Shown: one piece after another, positions 1-7,704 of the stretch
How the letters are laid out: each line of letters begins with the position of its first letter
How positions within the stretch are numbered: the first letter of the stretch is position 1
Assembly: GCA_021801345.1 (NCBI GenBank)
Contig: JAJYYA010000038.1
Coordinates: 1-64,000 of the forward strand
Length of the DNA stretch: 64,000 bases
Direction of reading: 5' to 3'
DNA from: Nitrospirota bacterium
GTDB taxonomy: Bacteria > Nitrospirota > Leptospirillia > Leptospirillales > Leptospirillaceae
Program-made: the position numbers and the translations under genes
Notes under the pieces: model-generated
Seen by the model: the letters and a program-made list of their open reading frames with translations, nothing else
Told to the model about the DNA's origin: nothing
Databases searched by the model: none

Positions 1-135
1 GCATGAAGGTGCTGGGCGGTCGTATGTCGAGGGAAGGGTGCCCCCTTCCTCTCGGGATTATATCCCAGGGGAATGGGCAATAAAAGGCATTTTTCCGAGC
101 GAGGGGACCGGGAGTGGGTGCTTTTTAAAGTTGGA

Positions 136-789
136 TTAAGGCACAGTCGTTCTGATTAAGGCGAGGAGGTGCGATCTGAGCGGACCATCAGGGGCGAGCG
201 CCTCCGCCTTTTGAAAGTCCCGGCGGGCTTTTTTCGAACGTCCCAGACGCTCGTTCAAAAGTCCCATGTTGGCCAGAACGAGAGGATTGTCGGGGTGACG
301 AGCGAGCGCTTCGTGAAGAAAGATCGAGGCTTCGGCAAGATGGCCGGTCTCGATATCGATCCGACCCATCAGGGTCCGGAAGCCTTCCGGCCATCTTTTT
401 CCGGAAACGAGGGGATGCAATATGTGTCGCGCGGCTTCAGTCGCCCCCCGAGTGAGCTCAATTTTTGCGAGGTTTTGGGTGATCGCTGCCTCGGAAGGAT
501 AGAGGCGGTGGGCTTGGGAGAGAATCCTGAACGCCGCTTCCGTATTCTTTCTGCGGGTTTGGATGAGGGCCATCTGGTTTAGCGCGAAGGGAGAGGGGCC
601 GAAGCGGGCGACAAGGAGGCTTGTAAGACGATAGGCCAACTCAAGATGCCCGTCCTTGAGGGCTGTCCGGCTTTCGATCTCAAGGTTTGAGAGGTTCCCG
701 GAATAGGTCGTCTGGCAGGCGGCCAACGTAAGGGCAAGTCCCAGGGAGAAGATTCCTCCGGCGAGTGTCTTGCGAATATCCGATGTCAT
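136..789 (-). CDS. TPR-repeat lipoprotein (TadD-like)
   Basis: Predicted 217-residue lipoprotein. I chose the ATG at 789 because an AAAGGAG ribosome binding site lies 7 bases upstream; the frame stays open a little further but without such a site. The N-terminus is a lipoprotein signal with lipobox LAAC, lipidated Cys at residue 25. The rest is helical tetratricopeptide repeats of alternating small and aromatic residues (about residues 35-210), similar in size and layout to TadD/PilF-like TPR lipoproteins that scaffold pilus or secretin assembly. No pilus genes are visible in the window, so the partner is unknown. It follows the outer-membrane protein gene on the same strand with a 54-base gap and may be co-transcribed with it. 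Confidence 0.75.
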   Translation of the reverse strand: MTSDIRKTLAGGIFSLGLALTLAACQTTYSGNLSNLEIESRTALKDGHLELAYRLTSLLVARFGPSPFALNQMALIQTRRKNTEAAFRILSQAHRLYPSEAAITQNLAKIELTRGATEAARHILHPLVSGKRWPEGFRTLMGRIDIETGHLAEASIFLHEALARHPDNPLVLANMGLLNERLGRSKKARRDFQKAEALAPDGPLRSHLLALIRTTVP

Positions 790-843
790 GGGCGACTCCT
801 TTATCCTGAGGACCTGCGTCAACTCCGCAGATCTGAAAGGCCC

Positions 844-1974
844 CTACTCCCCACGATAGCCGAAGGGTCCGTTGTAGTAGACGGTGATGGTCCCCATGGG
901 GGTATAGGTGGACGGGTAGTTGGACTGGTAGACCGGGACGCCCATGGCAAGGCCCCAGGTGACCGAGAAACGATCGGTGTCGGGCCAGGTGATTTCGACT
1001 CCCGGGTCAACCCAGAGGAAGCTCCATGGCGGGGCGCTGGCCGGACCAAAGAGGAGACTTTGCCCCATCTGGCTTTCTCCGAAAAACTCCAGCACATACC
1101 CCGCTCCCCATCTGTCGCTTAAAACATGCTCGAAGGCCCCGGAAAACCACAGAAGATTTCCGTTGATGACTGTCTGGGGGGCCGGGGTCGTCTGAATTCC
1201 ATTGTTAAAGGTGAATCCCGTTCCGACCTGGGTGGGGTTTTCGATGATGTCTCCCAGCTGCATGTAGAGCATGAAGGGCTTGAAATGCTTGCGCATGATC
1301 AGATAGAGCCCCTCGTTGTAGGTTCCGTCCCCGGTCTGGTCTTCCCCGTAGATCTGGGGGTTGAGATCCAGAAAGTGTCCGGTCGGGAGGGTGAACTGGA
1401 TTTCGAGGGAAAGAGCGGGCCTGGCGAAAAGATGAAAGGGGTCGGCATCGCTTGTGAGTTGATTTTTGACCCAGACGAGCGTGTCTCCCATGCCGAAGGC
1501 ATTGACCGTGGTTCCTGCCGGCGCGGTCGGGGCGGTCGCTTCATTTGAAACGAAAGGGAGGGCGATGTCGAACTCCCAGTTCTTGATAAGCCCGATCGAG
1601 AGGCGCTGTGTCATGGCAAGGGAGGAGCTTCCCAGTCCCGGGTACAGATAGTCGAACCAGTAAGGTTCATAGAAAAAGGAGCCTACCGGTTCGACTTCGG
1701 CCGTTCCGGTGAACATGGGGCCGCTCGTGTTCGGCCCCCAGGAGAGGTAGTGGGGAGCCATCTCGTCGAGGTCGGGAATAAGATCGCCATCAACATCCTG
1801 AGGGCCGGGGGAGCTCTCCGCCGCACATAGCGACGCCGGGGCTGTGACCAAGGCCGAAAGCGAAATGGTCGACAGGAGGATCAGGAAAAAGGCTCCCGAA
1901 AAAAAACCGTTTCGACTCTTCCTTCCGTTCCCGACACTCGGCTTTCCGGAAGTATCCGGCGTTATCGTGCCCAC
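844..1974 (-). CDS. Outer-membrane beta-barrel-like protein, probably Fur-regulated
   Basis: 376-residue exported protein starting at GTG, with GGGAG six bases upstream. A long basic N-terminus precedes a hydrophobic signal segment (about residues 24-50). The mature start carries an acidic DVDGDLIPDLDE segment resembling calcium-binding thrombospondin-3-type loops. The remainder is rich in Gly, aromatic residues and short alternating strands typical of outer-membrane barrels of the transporter or phenol-degradation MetA-like type; the exact family is not recognised. It shares general character with the protein at 21568-22482. A sigma70-like promoter and two Fur-like boxes lie immediately upstream, so expression should respond to iron; this is an inference from motif matches only. 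Confidence 0.7.
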   Translation of the reverse strand: MGTITPDTSGKPSVGNGRKSRNGFFSGAFFLILLSTISLSALVTAPASLCAAESSPGPQDVDGDLIPDLDEMAPHYLSWGPNTSGPMFTGTAEVEPVGSFFYEPYWFDYLYPGLGSSSLAMTQRLSIGLIKNWEFDIALPFVSNEATAPTAPAGTTVNAFGMGDTLVWVKNQLTSDADPFHLFARPALSLEIQFTLPTGHFLDLNPQIYGEDQTGDGTYNEGLYLIMRKHFKPFMLYMQLGDIIENPTQVGTGFTFNNGIQTTPAPQTVINGNLLWFSGAFEHVLSDRWGAGYVLEFFGESQMGQSLLFGPASAPPWSFLWVDPGVEITWPDTDRFSVTWGLAMGVPVYQSNYPSTYTPMGTITVYYNGPFGYRGE

Positions 1975-2009
1975 ACAATTCTCCCGATAGATGAGACTTA
2001 ATATCTATT

Positions 2010-2022
2010 GATATTGAGTATC
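2010..2022. promoter_or_regulatory. Fur-like 6-1-6 box overlapping the promoter start region
   Basis: GATATT-G-AGTATC is a near-perfect inverted repeat matching the Fur 6-1-6 pattern GATAAT-N-ATTATC at 10 of 12 positions. It overlaps the -10 element and the expected transcription start of the outer-membrane protein gene, a classic repression position. Confidence 0.5.
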
Positions 2023-2048
2023 GTAACGCGATCTGAGTTTTTCGTCAA
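2020..2048 (-). promoter_or_regulatory. Predicted sigma70 promoter of the outer-membrane protein gene
   Basis: On the minus strand TTGACG (2043-2048) and TACGAT (2020-2025) are separated by 17 bases, placing the transcription start near 2013 and leaving a leader of about 40 bases before the GTG at 1974. Confidence 0.5.
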
Positions 2049-2059
2049 GTGTGATTAAT

Positions 2060-2078
2060 GGTAATGAGAGTCATTATC
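2060..2078. promoter_or_regulatory. Fur box
   Basis: The 19-base site matches the consensus GATAATGATAATCATTATC at 16 of 19 positions. It lies just upstream of the -35 element for the gene at 844-1974. A Fur-family protein is encoded at 25758-26318, so regulator and candidate target lie in the same window. Confidence 0.65.
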
Positions 2079-2950
2079 GATATTCGGGTCAGGTTTGTCA
2101 AATTTCTCTTTAAAGGTTCCGGAAAGGGAGGCTTTTCGGCCGATCCCTTTCCGGAGAGTGTTTCGTGAGGAGGCTGTCCATCAGTTCCTTAAACCTCTTC
2201 AGGGAACAAGGCGCCCCAGGCTTCCTGGGGCGGAAAGGATTTCCTGAAAGACCTTTCCGAAGCCCCGGGCCAAAGAAAGGAGTCGTCTCATCCAAGTTTT
2301 CGGTGTTTTTCGCATGGTTCCTCCGCAGAGACATCTCCTGCATTTTGGCCAAAAGAAGGCGTCATGCGCTCTTTGGCGCACACAGGGGAAATCTCTCTTT
2401 GTTAAAGTGATCGTTTGTGGTTTCGAAGGCTCGATCCAAACGGAGGAAAAGGAGGCGAAAAACTTAGGAGGGAATCGGGAAGTTGGATGTGATCTTCCGG
2501 AAATCTGTCATGAATCTGCGGTGACTTTTCCCTCCTTTCCCGTCCGTTTAGGACTTGGTCCGTCGTCCATGGGAACTCCTTAAATGTATTGTGGCCATTG
2601 CCGCTCCCAAGGAAAAGCCCCCTGGCAAACGACCTGTCTTAGGGATTGGGCAATCGGGAACACTGACACCTCTTGCCGACATCTTTTTCAACTTATGCTC
2701 TTTTTATCTCTCTGTCAATCCCATCTTTTACTTGAGATTCGGCGGTCCGAATAAACCAGGGAGGCTTGCCCTGCAGTTTTTGGGGCAGAAATGGGAAACT
2801 CGCCCTGATGGATTCTATCGGGGACAAACAAAAGAATCTCTTCGAGACTCTCTCGGAACTTTTGTTTGCTCCAGAGGCGCCGGACGACTTACAATAAATT
2901 GACATGGCCCATGTCTGCCTGCCTTCCCCAACACTTCCGGAGGATTTTGA
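2079..2950. other. Non-coding region with strong hairpins
   Basis: No convincing gene. Short open frames exist on both strands but lack family resemblance and good start signals. Three strong inverted repeats cluster on the left: an 11-base stem at 2118-2128/2145-2155, a perfect 9-base stem with a CTT loop at 2212-2232, and a 7-base stem at 2232-2238/2252-2258. This could be a structured RNA or a set of bidirectional terminators or attenuators. The right part contains a possible thiG promoter. I see no TPP riboswitch core. Confidence 0.5.
2866..2895 (+). promoter_or_regulatory. Possible thiG promoter
   Basis: TTGCTC at 2866-2871 and TACAAT at 2890-2895 with 18-base spacing, about 50 bases upstream of the thiG start. 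Motif match only. Confidence 0.35.
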
Positions 2951-3769
2951 ATGAGTACTTCTGCCCTTCCAACCCTTGCCCCGGAGAGTCTTCCTGCCGA
3001 CCCCCTCGTGATCGGCGGGAGATCCTTCCGATCGCGTCTTTGGATCGGGACCGGAAAGTATCCCTCCTTCGAGGTCACACGAAAGGTGATCCTCGAATCT
3101 GGGGCGGATGTTGTGACCGTCGCCGTGCGTCGGGTCAATATTCTCAAAAAGGACGAGCCGAACCTTCTCGACTATCTTCCTCCCTCGGAGTTTACGATTC
3201 TTCCCAATACGGCCGGCTGCTATACGGTGGAAGAGGCGTTAAGGTATGCGCGCCTGGCCCGGGAATCCGGGATCTCCCCCCTTGTGAAGCTTGAGGTCAT
3301 CGGAGATCCCAAGACCCTTTACCCCGATGTCACGGGACTTGTCGAGGCGGCACGGATTCTTGTTGCAGAGGGGTCTGTCGTTTTCCCCTATACGAGCGAC
3401 GATCCGGTTATTGCCAAAAAGCTCGTCGACGTCGGATGTGTCGCCGTGATGCCATTGGCCGCCCCCATCGGTTCGGGACTGGGCATTCGGAACCCCGCCA
3501 GTATCCGCATCATCATGGAGTCCGTCTCCGTCCCCGTGATCGTCGATGCCGGGGTGGGATGCGCCTCCGACGCGGCCATCGCCATGGAGCTTGGTGTGGA
3601 CGGGATTCTCATGAACACCGCAGTGGCCGAGGCGAAGAATCCCCTTCTCATGGCCCGGGCCATGAGAAATGCCGTCTTAGCCGGTCGAGACTCCTTCCTG
3701 GCCGGTCGGATGCCGCGCAGGCTCTATGCCAGTGCCTCAAGCCCCCTCGACGGGATGCTGGGGGCCTGA
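2951..3769 (+). CDS. thiG: Thiazole synthase ThiG
   Basis: 272-residue ThiG, which forms the thiamine thiazole phosphate from DXP, dehydroglycine and ThiS-thiocarboxylate in the cytoplasm. Family signatures are clear: [10 protein letters not shown] near the start, the Schiff-base lysine in LVKLEVIGD (Lys113), [10 protein letters not shown], and the phosphate-binding [12 protein letters not shown] followed by [16 protein letters not shown] precedes the ATG by 8 bases. Its stop overlaps the next start (TGATG), indicating a thiamine operon with the ThiE/TenI-type gene. ThiS and ThiC are not in the window and must lie elsewhere. Confidence 0.96.
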   Translation: MSTSALPTLAPESLPADPLVIGGRSFRSRLWIGTGKYPSFEVTRKVILESGADVVTVAVRRVNILKKDEPNLLDYLPPSEFTILPNTAGCYTVEEALRYARLARESGISPLVKLEVIGDPKTLYPDVTGLVEAARILVAEGSVVFPYTSDDPVIAKKLVDVGCVAVMPLAAPIGSGLGIRNPASIRIIMESVSVPVIVDAGVGCASDAAIAMELGVDGILMNTAVAEAKNPLLMARAMRNAVLAGRDSFLAGRMPRRLYASASSPLDGMLGA

Positions 3770-4404
3770 TGGAGAGTCGTCGTGCCGAGATTCTTGGGCC
3801 TCTTCTCTACGTCACTCCGGAGGAGGTGCCTGTGAGAGATCTTGTGAGGAGGGCGATCGAGTCGGCGCGCGGGGGGGTGACCGGGGTGGTTCTGCGAAGA
3901 AAGGCCGCGACTTCGTGGGAGTTTTCGGAACTTGTCAGGAGCTTTCGCGACAATGTTCCCCGGGGACTTCCCTGGCTCGTCAACCGGCGATTGGACTTTG
4001 CTCTTGCCGGGGGGGCTGCGGGACTTCACCTTCCCGAGGCTCATCCTCCGATTCCCAGGATCCGGCCACATCTTCCCGATGCCTTTCTTTTGGGCGCCTC
4101 GGTCCACTCTCTTTCTGCGGCAGAGGAGGCCGTTCGGGAGGGGGCCGACTACCTGATTGCCGGACCGGTCTTCGACACTCCCTCCAAACGTCCTTTCGGA
4201 CCTCCCATCGGGGTGTCCTTGCTCGAAAAGATTGTCGCTTCTGTCTCCGTCCCGGTCTTCGCCATTGGGGGGATTGGACCACAAGAGGCGCCGAAGGTCC
4301 GACAGGCTGGAGCTTTCGGCATGGCCGTGATGGGAGCGCTTTCCTTTGCCCCCGACCCGGTGGCGTCCGCCTTCGCCCTGAGGAAGGCCTGGGCTCGTGG
4401 CTAG
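3769..4404 (+). CDS. ThiE/TenI-family thiamine phosphate synthase or thiazole tautomerase
   Basis: 211-residue TIM-barrel protein of the ThiE/TenI family, starting at an ATG that overlaps the thiG stop. Visible signatures: VVLRRK (40-45), VNRRLDFAL (71-79), GASVHS, AGPVFDTPSK (131-140) and the glycine-rich phosphate loop FAIGGI (164-169). From memory, the stretch after residue 145 (GVSLLEKI, VRQAGAFGMAVMG) resembles Bacillus TenI more than ThiE. However, the TenI catalytic His of GHVF is Pro here (GPVF), as in ThiE, while the ThiE Gln of QLR.K is Val. Function is therefore either thiamine phosphate synthesis or thiazole isomerisation; the operon supports a thiamine role either way. Confidence 0.85.
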   Translation: MESRRAEILGPLLYVTPEEVPVRDLVRRAIESARGGVTGVVLRRKAATSWEFSELVRSFRDNVPRGLPWLVNRRLDFALAGGAAGLHLPEAHPPIPRIRPHLPDAFLLGASVHSLSAAEEAVREGADYLIAGPVFDTPSKRPFGPPIGVSLLEKIVASVSVPVFAIGGIGPQEAPKVRQAGAFGMAVMGALSFAPDPVASAFALRKAWARG

Positions 4405-4417
4405 AGGGAGAGAATCT

Positions 4418-5353
4418 GTGAGAGGACGACGTGTCGGCGCGCTCGTTTTTGTGCTCCTTCTTTTCGGGAGTATGCCCTCGTCGGTTTTTGCCGCCGCCCC
4501 GGCTCTTTCCCTCCCCCAGGGGGGGGTGCTCCTCGTGCTCTTTCCCTGGAGGTCGTCGATCCGTGAGGTCGATCTCGGCGAGACGACGGGGCAGGTTTAC
4601 CCCTGGATCCTTGAGAACCCCACCGAAGGGGAGGGGCGGTTTCGGGCCGTTCTTGTGGGGGTGGACTTTTCCCATCCTGCCGGTTCGCTTAATCTAAGGC
4701 TTGTTGGGTCTGATCGGACCCAAGTTGAACCTCTTTCGGTGACAAAGCGCTCATTCCAGGTCTCCCGTCTCTCCGTGGCGCGATCCTTCGTGACCCCTCC
4801 GGCCTCCTTTCTCCGCCGTCTTGCCCGTGAAAGGGCGGTGATCCTGAAGGCGCTTGCCGCGCCGGATGCCCCCCTGAAATTTCATAAGCCGTTTGTCCTG
4901 CCCCTTTCCGGGCGGGTGACCCATGATTTCGGGGCCTACCGCTACCTGAACGGCCGTCCCATGGCCCGCCATTCGGGAGAGGACATCGACGCTCCGAAAG
5001 GGACCCCGGTCCATGCGACCAACGACGGCGTTGTGCGGCTTGCCGGGCGTTTCTACTACGACGGGAACATGGTGATCGTCGATCATGGGGGAGGGCTTCT
5101 CACCGAGTATCTTCATATGTCGGACATGGCGGTCCGGGCCGGAGACCGGGTCGTACGGGGGGAGGTGATCGGCCACGTGGGACAGACCGGGCGCGTCACC
5201 GGCCCCGTCCTTCACTACGGGGCAGTTTTGAGGGGCGCCCACATCAACCCCATGCTTTTGACCGGCCTCGTCCGACAGGCGGTTCATCTCCCCGACCTCG
5301 GCCCCGGGAGGGGAACGGCTGCGGAAGCTCGGAGGGAGGGCGGAAAGCGGTGA
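4418..5353 (+). CDS. M23/LytM-family exported peptidase-like protein
   Basis: About 311 residues. I prefer the GTG at 4418 because GAGGGAGAGA precedes it; an in-frame GTG at 4397 overlaps the previous gene. A signal peptide (residues 1-25, ending around VFAAAPA) leads to a beta-rich N-terminal domain and a C-terminal LytM domain (about 160-285). The zinc-ligand pattern HSGED (His185, Asp189) and final His266 are present, as is His233 of the EYLH motif. The usual first His of the HLH motif is Val264 (GPVLHYG), so catalytic activity is uncertain. Such proteins cleave, or regulate cleavage of, peptidoglycan peptide bridges in the periplasm. Its place inside the thiamine run is probably incidental. 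Confidence 0.85.
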   Translation: MRGRRVGALVFVLLLFGSMPSSVFAAAPALSLPQGGVLLVLFPWRSSIREVDLGETTGQVYPWILENPTEGEGRFRAVLVGVDFSHPAGSLNLRLVGSDRTQVEPLSVTKRSFQVSRLSVARSFVTPPASFLRRLARERAVILKALAAPDAPLKFHKPFVLPLSGRVTHDFGAYRYLNGRPMARHSGEDIDAPKGTPVHATNDGVVRLAGRFYYDGNMVIVDHGGGLLTEYLHMSDMAVRAGDRVVRGEVIGHVGQTGRVTGPVLHYGAVLRGAHINPMLLTGLVRQAVHLPDLGPGRGTAAEARREGGKR

Positions 5354-6171
5354 ACAGATTCCCGCTTTCCATCGCCGGTCTCGACCCTTCCGGTGGAGCC
5401 GGGCTTTTTCAGGACCTCCGTGTTTTTTCGGCCCTGGGGCTTTCCGGCTGGGGTGTTCCCACGGCCCTGACCATCCAGAGTCTTCGGGGGGTGCGGGGCG
5501 CCTCTCCCGTGGACTCTGCGCTTTTTTCCGCCATGCTCGCTGCCTTGTCCGACGGGGGGAGACCGTCTTCAATCAAGATCGGGCTCATGCCCGCATCGCT
5601 CGTCGGCCCCCTCTCGGACTATCTTGACGGCCTTTCCGGAGAGGTGTTTCGCATTCTCGACCCGGTCTTTCTCTACGGCACAGGAGGCTCCCTCCACTCC
5701 CCCCAGGACTATCGGGAGATGGCGCGGGTCCTCTTCCCCAGGGTCGACCTCGTCACCCCCAACATTCCCGAGGCCCAGGAGCTTACCGGGGCCATTCTGG
5801 AAAGGACGCCGGAGGATCTCGTCTTCATGGCCCGTCGCCTGCGTGACCAGTTCGGAGCCCGCGCGGTTCTTCTCAAGGGAGGACATCAGGCGGGGGAGGG
5901 GGAGCGCACCGACCTTCTCTTGACCGCCTCCGGTGAGCGTCTTTTTTGCCATCCCTTCCTCAGGCTTCCCGGGATCCACGGGGGGGGGTGCACCCTTTCC
6001 TCGCTTGTGGCCGGCCTTTTGGCGCGAGGGAATGTCTCTCTTGAGGCGGCCGTCTTCGAGGCTCTCTCTCATTACCAGAAACTTCTCTCCAAGGTCACGG
6101 GAGAGGAACGCTCCGTCCTCGACCCGGACCTGCTTCGAAGATCTTTTTCCGACCCTGATGTTTCCTCCTGA
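5350..6171 (+). CDS. thiD: Hydroxymethylpyrimidine/phosphomethylpyrimidine kinase ThiD
   Basis: 273-residue ribokinase-fold kinase phosphorylating HMP and HMP-P, the pyrimidine half of thiamine. Signatures: SIAGLDPSGGAGLFQDL at the N-terminus, KIGLMP, LDPVFLYGTGG, DLVTPNIPEAQELTG, VLLKGGH, and the anion-hole/catalytic Cys loop GIHGGGCTLSS near residues 212-222. Many homologues have HGTGC, and here the Thr is Gly. The GTG start overlaps the preceding TGA (GTGA), indicating translational coupling with the M23 gene. Confidence 0.95.
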   Translation: MNRFPLSIAGLDPSGGAGLFQDLRVFSALGLSGWGVPTALTIQSLRGVRGASPVDSALFSAMLAALSDGGRPSSIKIGLMPASLVGPLSDYLDGLSGEVFRILDPVFLYGTGGSLHSPQDYREMARVLFPRVDLVTPNIPEAQELTGAILERTPEDLVFMARRLRDQFGARAVLLKGGHQAGEGERTDLLLTASGERLFCHPFLRLPGIHGGGCTLSSLVAGLLARGNVSLEAAVFEALSHYQKLLSKVTGEERSVLDPDLLRRSFSDPDVSS

Positions 6172-6214
6172 CCCCTTATGTTCTGCCGGCCCCTCACGTT
6201 TTCGACGTCTTCTC

Positions 6215-6223
6215 TGATATAAT
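6215..6223 (+). promoter_or_regulatory. Extended -10 promoter upstream of queD
   Basis: TGATATAAT is a perfect extended -10 element (TGNTATAAT). No good -35 is seen, as is usual for extended -10 promoters. Transcription would start near 6230, giving a leader of about 75 bases and driving queD, both ABC ATPases and possibly pheST. Confidence 0.6.
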
Positions 6224-6307
6224 GCCATCTTGACGGGTCCGGGTGCCGGGCCTCTCCAGGCGTCCGTTCGTTTTTGAGAGAGTCGAAATTTTTTTGAAAG
6301 GAAATCC

Positions 6308-6691
6308 ATGGGGTTCACTGTTTCTGTCCGGAGAAGCTTTGCCGCTTCCCATATGATTCCCGGGTATCCCGGGCTCTGTGCGCGGCTCCATGGCCATAAC
6401 TGGACTGTTGAGGCGGCCTTCCGGACAAATGAGCTCGACTCCCTCGGCATGGCAGTCGACTTTCACGAAATCGAGCGTCTTCTCGATCCCCTTCTCCGGG
6501 AGGTCGACCATACCCATCTCAACGACCATCCATTCTTCGCCGAGAGGACGACGACCGCCGAAAATATTGCCCTTTTCTTCTACCGAGGCCTTGTCCGCTC
6601 GCTTGCGGACTCCCCCCGTCCGGGACCCTCGGTGGACCGGGTTTCGGTGGGAGAGATGGACGGTTATGTCGCCACCTACGGGGAGCCCTGA
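6308..6691 (+). CDS. queD: 6-carboxy-5,6,7,8-tetrahydropterin synthase QueD
   Basis: 127-residue 6-pyruvoyl-tetrahydropterin-synthase-family enzyme that converts dihydroneopterin triphosphate to carboxytetrahydropterin for queuosine. Zinc ligands His15 (FAASH), His28 and His30 (LHGHNW) and the catalytic Cys24 are present, as are the TTAENIA motif and the C-terminal VGEMDGYVATY pterin anchor. GAAAGGA lies 5 bases from the ATG. No other queuosine genes are adjacent. Its stop overlaps the next ATG. Confidence 0.93.
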   Translation: MGFTVSVRRSFAASHMIPGYPGLCARLHGHNWTVEAAFRTNELDSLGMAVDFHEIERLLDPLLREVDHTHLNDHPFFAERTTTAENIALFFYRGLVRSLADSPRPGPSVDRVSVGEMDGYVATYGEP

Positions 6692-7704
6692 TGGGGGGAG
6701 AGGAGACGCTTCTCCGCGTCGAAGATCTCACCGTGGCTCTCGAGACGCGCGAAGGTACGATCGAGCCCGTCAAGGAGGTCTCGTTTTCCGTGGAGCGGGG
6801 GGAGGCGGTGGGTCTGGTCGGGGAGTCCGGATCGGGGAAGACCCTTACGGGGCTCTCCCTCCTGGGACTCTTTCCTCCGGGGGCCAAACCTCCAGAGGGA
6901 CGGATCCTCTTTGAGGGATCCGATCTCCTCTCCCTTTCCCCGTCCCGGCTTCGGGAGATCCGGGGCCAGAAGATCTCCATGGTTTTTCAGGAGCCCCAGA
7001 GTGCACTCAATCCCGTACTGACAGTTTTCACCCAGATGGAGGAGATCTATAAAAGCCATACATCTCTTCCCTCCTCTGACGTCCGGGAAAGGATCCTCGG
7101 GAGACTGCGCGAGGCCGGACTCCCCGACCCCCTGACGGTGAGCCGTTCCTATCCCCACCAGCTCTCAGGGGGGATGCGCCAGCGGGTCATGATCGCCATG
7201 GCCCTAGCCCTTGACCCCCTTCTTGTGATCGCCGACGAGCCGACGACGGCTCTCGACCCCACCGTGGCGCTCCAGATTTTGGCACTCCTTTCGCGCATCC
7301 GGAAGAGCTCCGGACAGAGTCTCCTCTTCATCTCGCACGACCTGTCCCATGTCCGTCGGGTGTCGGATCGGGTCCTCCTCATGTACGCAGGACGGATCGT
7401 CGAGGAGGCCAACTCTGCGATTTTCTTTTCTGCAGGGCCCCGACACCCCTATGGTCGGGCCCTTTTGGCCTCCCGCCCCGAGGGCGCGACGCTGACCCGG
7501 AAGGACGGGCCCCTTTCCGCGATCGGAGGACAGGTCCCTCCCCTGTGGGATCTTCCCCCGGGGTGCGCCTTCGCTCCCCGGTGCGAACGGGCCGACGATC
7601 TTTGCCGTTTCACGCGCCCCTCCTGGCAGACCAAAGGAGAGGGCCGGGTCTTTTGCCACCACCCCGTCGATACTCCCATGGGAGCTCCTGTCCATGCAGC
7701 CTGA
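6691..7704 (+). CDS. Dipeptide/oligopeptide ABC transporter ATPase (DppD/OppD type)
   Basis: 337-residue ATPase. Walker A is GESGSGKT, the Q-loop is MVFQEPQSALNP, the signature is QLSGGMRQRV, Walker B is LLVIADEPTTALDP, and the switch His is in SHDLSHV. The C-terminal oligopeptide-transporter domain has the Cys cluster GCAFAPRC...LC...VFCH, which holds an iron-sulfur cluster in some DppD/OppD proteins. It would energise peptide or nickel-type uptake with the ATPase encoded next. No permease or binding protein lies in the window, so those partners must be encoded elsewhere. It overlaps queD by one base and the second ATPase by 11 bases. Confidence 0.93.
   Translation: MGGEETLLRVEDLTVALETREGTIEPVKEVSFSVERGEAVGLVGESGSGKTLTGLSLLGLFPPGAKPPEGRILFEGSDLLSLSPSRLREIRGQKISMVFQEPQSALNPVLTVFTQMEEIYKSHTSLPSSDVRERILGRLREAGLPDPLTVSRSYPHQLSGGMRQRVMIAMALALDPLLVIADEPTTALDPTVALQILALLSRIRKSSGQSLLFISHDLSHVRRVSDRVLLMYAGRIVEEANSAIFFSAGPRHPYGRALLASRPEGATLTRKDGPLSAIGGQVPPLWDLPPGCAFAPRCERADDLCRFTRPSWQTKGEGRVFCHHPVDTPMGAPVHAA

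Noticed and set aside
2110-2352. Minus-strand open frame of about 80 codons
   Set aside because: It spans the strong inverted repeats and has no recognisable domain; more likely chance in GC-rich DNA.
2555-2902. Open frame of about 115 codons upstream of thiG
   Set aside because: No family resemblance, no convincing start signal, and it spans a likely promoter region.
2700-2950. TPP riboswitch upstream of thiG
   Set aside because: The conserved TPP core (CUGAGA and ACCUGAU-type elements) is not visible.
6230-6307. preQ1 riboswitch upstream of queD
   Set aside because: No conserved preQ1 hairpin and A-rich tail seen in the short leader.
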